From Pseudomonas petrae (GTDB taxonomy: Bacteria; Pseudomonadota; Gammaproteobacteria; Pseudomonadales; Pseudomonadaceae): a stretch of 64,000 nt of DNA. The stretch covers positions 124,001-188,000 of the forward strand of contig NZ_JAKJXE010000004.1 of NCBI RefSeq assembly GCF_021728295.1, read 5' to 3'. This document shows, piece after piece, positions 63,959-64,000 of the stretch. The notes beneath the pieces were generated by a model, which saw nothing but the letters and a program-made list of their open reading frames with translations, did not search any database and was not told where the DNA came from. Both the position numbers and the translations under genes were made by a program. The stretch's first letter is position 1, and the number at the start of each line of letters is the position of its first letter.

Positions 63959-64000
63959 GGTGTGATCCTCACAAAATCTTCAACGGCAATGAGCGAACCG

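Overview
The window looks like chromosome from a Pseudomonas of the fluorescens/syringae type. The evidence is GC-rich coding sequence, many REP/BIME-type palindromes of the two kinds typical of that genus (GTAGGAGCGCGCTTGCCCGCG and TAGGACCGGCTTTAGCCGGGAAG), a Pseudomonas-type DUF2790 protein, and dense catabolic and transport genes with LysR, GntR and AraC regulators. I saw no rRNA, tRNA, CRISPR array, phage structural gene or complete insertion sequence.

Layout. 1-10 kb: end of an alpha/beta hydrolase; a glucarate module (GntR regulator, MFS permease, GudD); a DUF1345 membrane protein; a 2-hydroxyacid dehydrogenase; nicotinamidase; a GNAT enzyme; an FNT-family channel. 9.7-13 kb: an OmpR/histidine-kinase pair, an 18-copy heptamer repeat, and a lower-GC zeta-toxin gene overlapping a 52-codon gene. 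13-19.3 kb: katG; a small heat-shock protein whose leader can fold around its ribosome-binding site; an autoregulated-looking hutC-type/MFS/amidohydrolase operon. 19.3-21 kb: a repeat nest with two inverted copies of a ~270 bp element, then a GNAT pseudogene. 21-27.7 kb: DMT exporter, amidase, YghU-type GST, YdbC-type reductase, LysR regulator, DUF2790 protein. 28-32 kb: a periplasmic molybdenum aldehyde-oxidase-type system (2Fe-2S subunit, Tat-exported Mo subunit, triheme cytochrome c). 32-47 kb: a 161 bp tandem BIME array, NUDIX hydrolase, MocR-type regulator with divergent DMT exporter, PQQ-type sugar dehydrogenase lipoprotein, creatininase-family amidase, esterase, MFS and DMT transporters, and two gene remnants. 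46.5-49.2 kb: allophanate hydrolase with a GntR regulator. 49.8-55 kb: dienelactone hydrolase, NTF2-like protein, LysR, short-type argC, class III CoA-transferase. 55-60.3 kb: ethanolamine catabolism (permease, EutB, EutC) with a divergent AraC regulator. 60.3-64 kb: a lower-GC nucleotidyltransferase/partner pair, an FBH1/UvrD-like helicase, and a small exported protein.

How the parts work together. Several regulator/target units can be read from the DNA because a palindrome or direct repeat lies in the matching intergenic region: the gud operator, the FCD-type operator ahead of atzF, the direct repeats between the MocR gene and its DMT neighbour, and a repeated 8-mer between the ethanolamine permease and the AraC gene. 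The candidates for unfamiliar biology are the zeta/52-aa pair, the nucleotidyltransferase/151-aa pair, the structured leader of the Hsp20 gene, and an apparent one-base deletion that uncouples the atzF-linked GntR regulator from its original start. All functional statements are from reading sequence; no searches were run.
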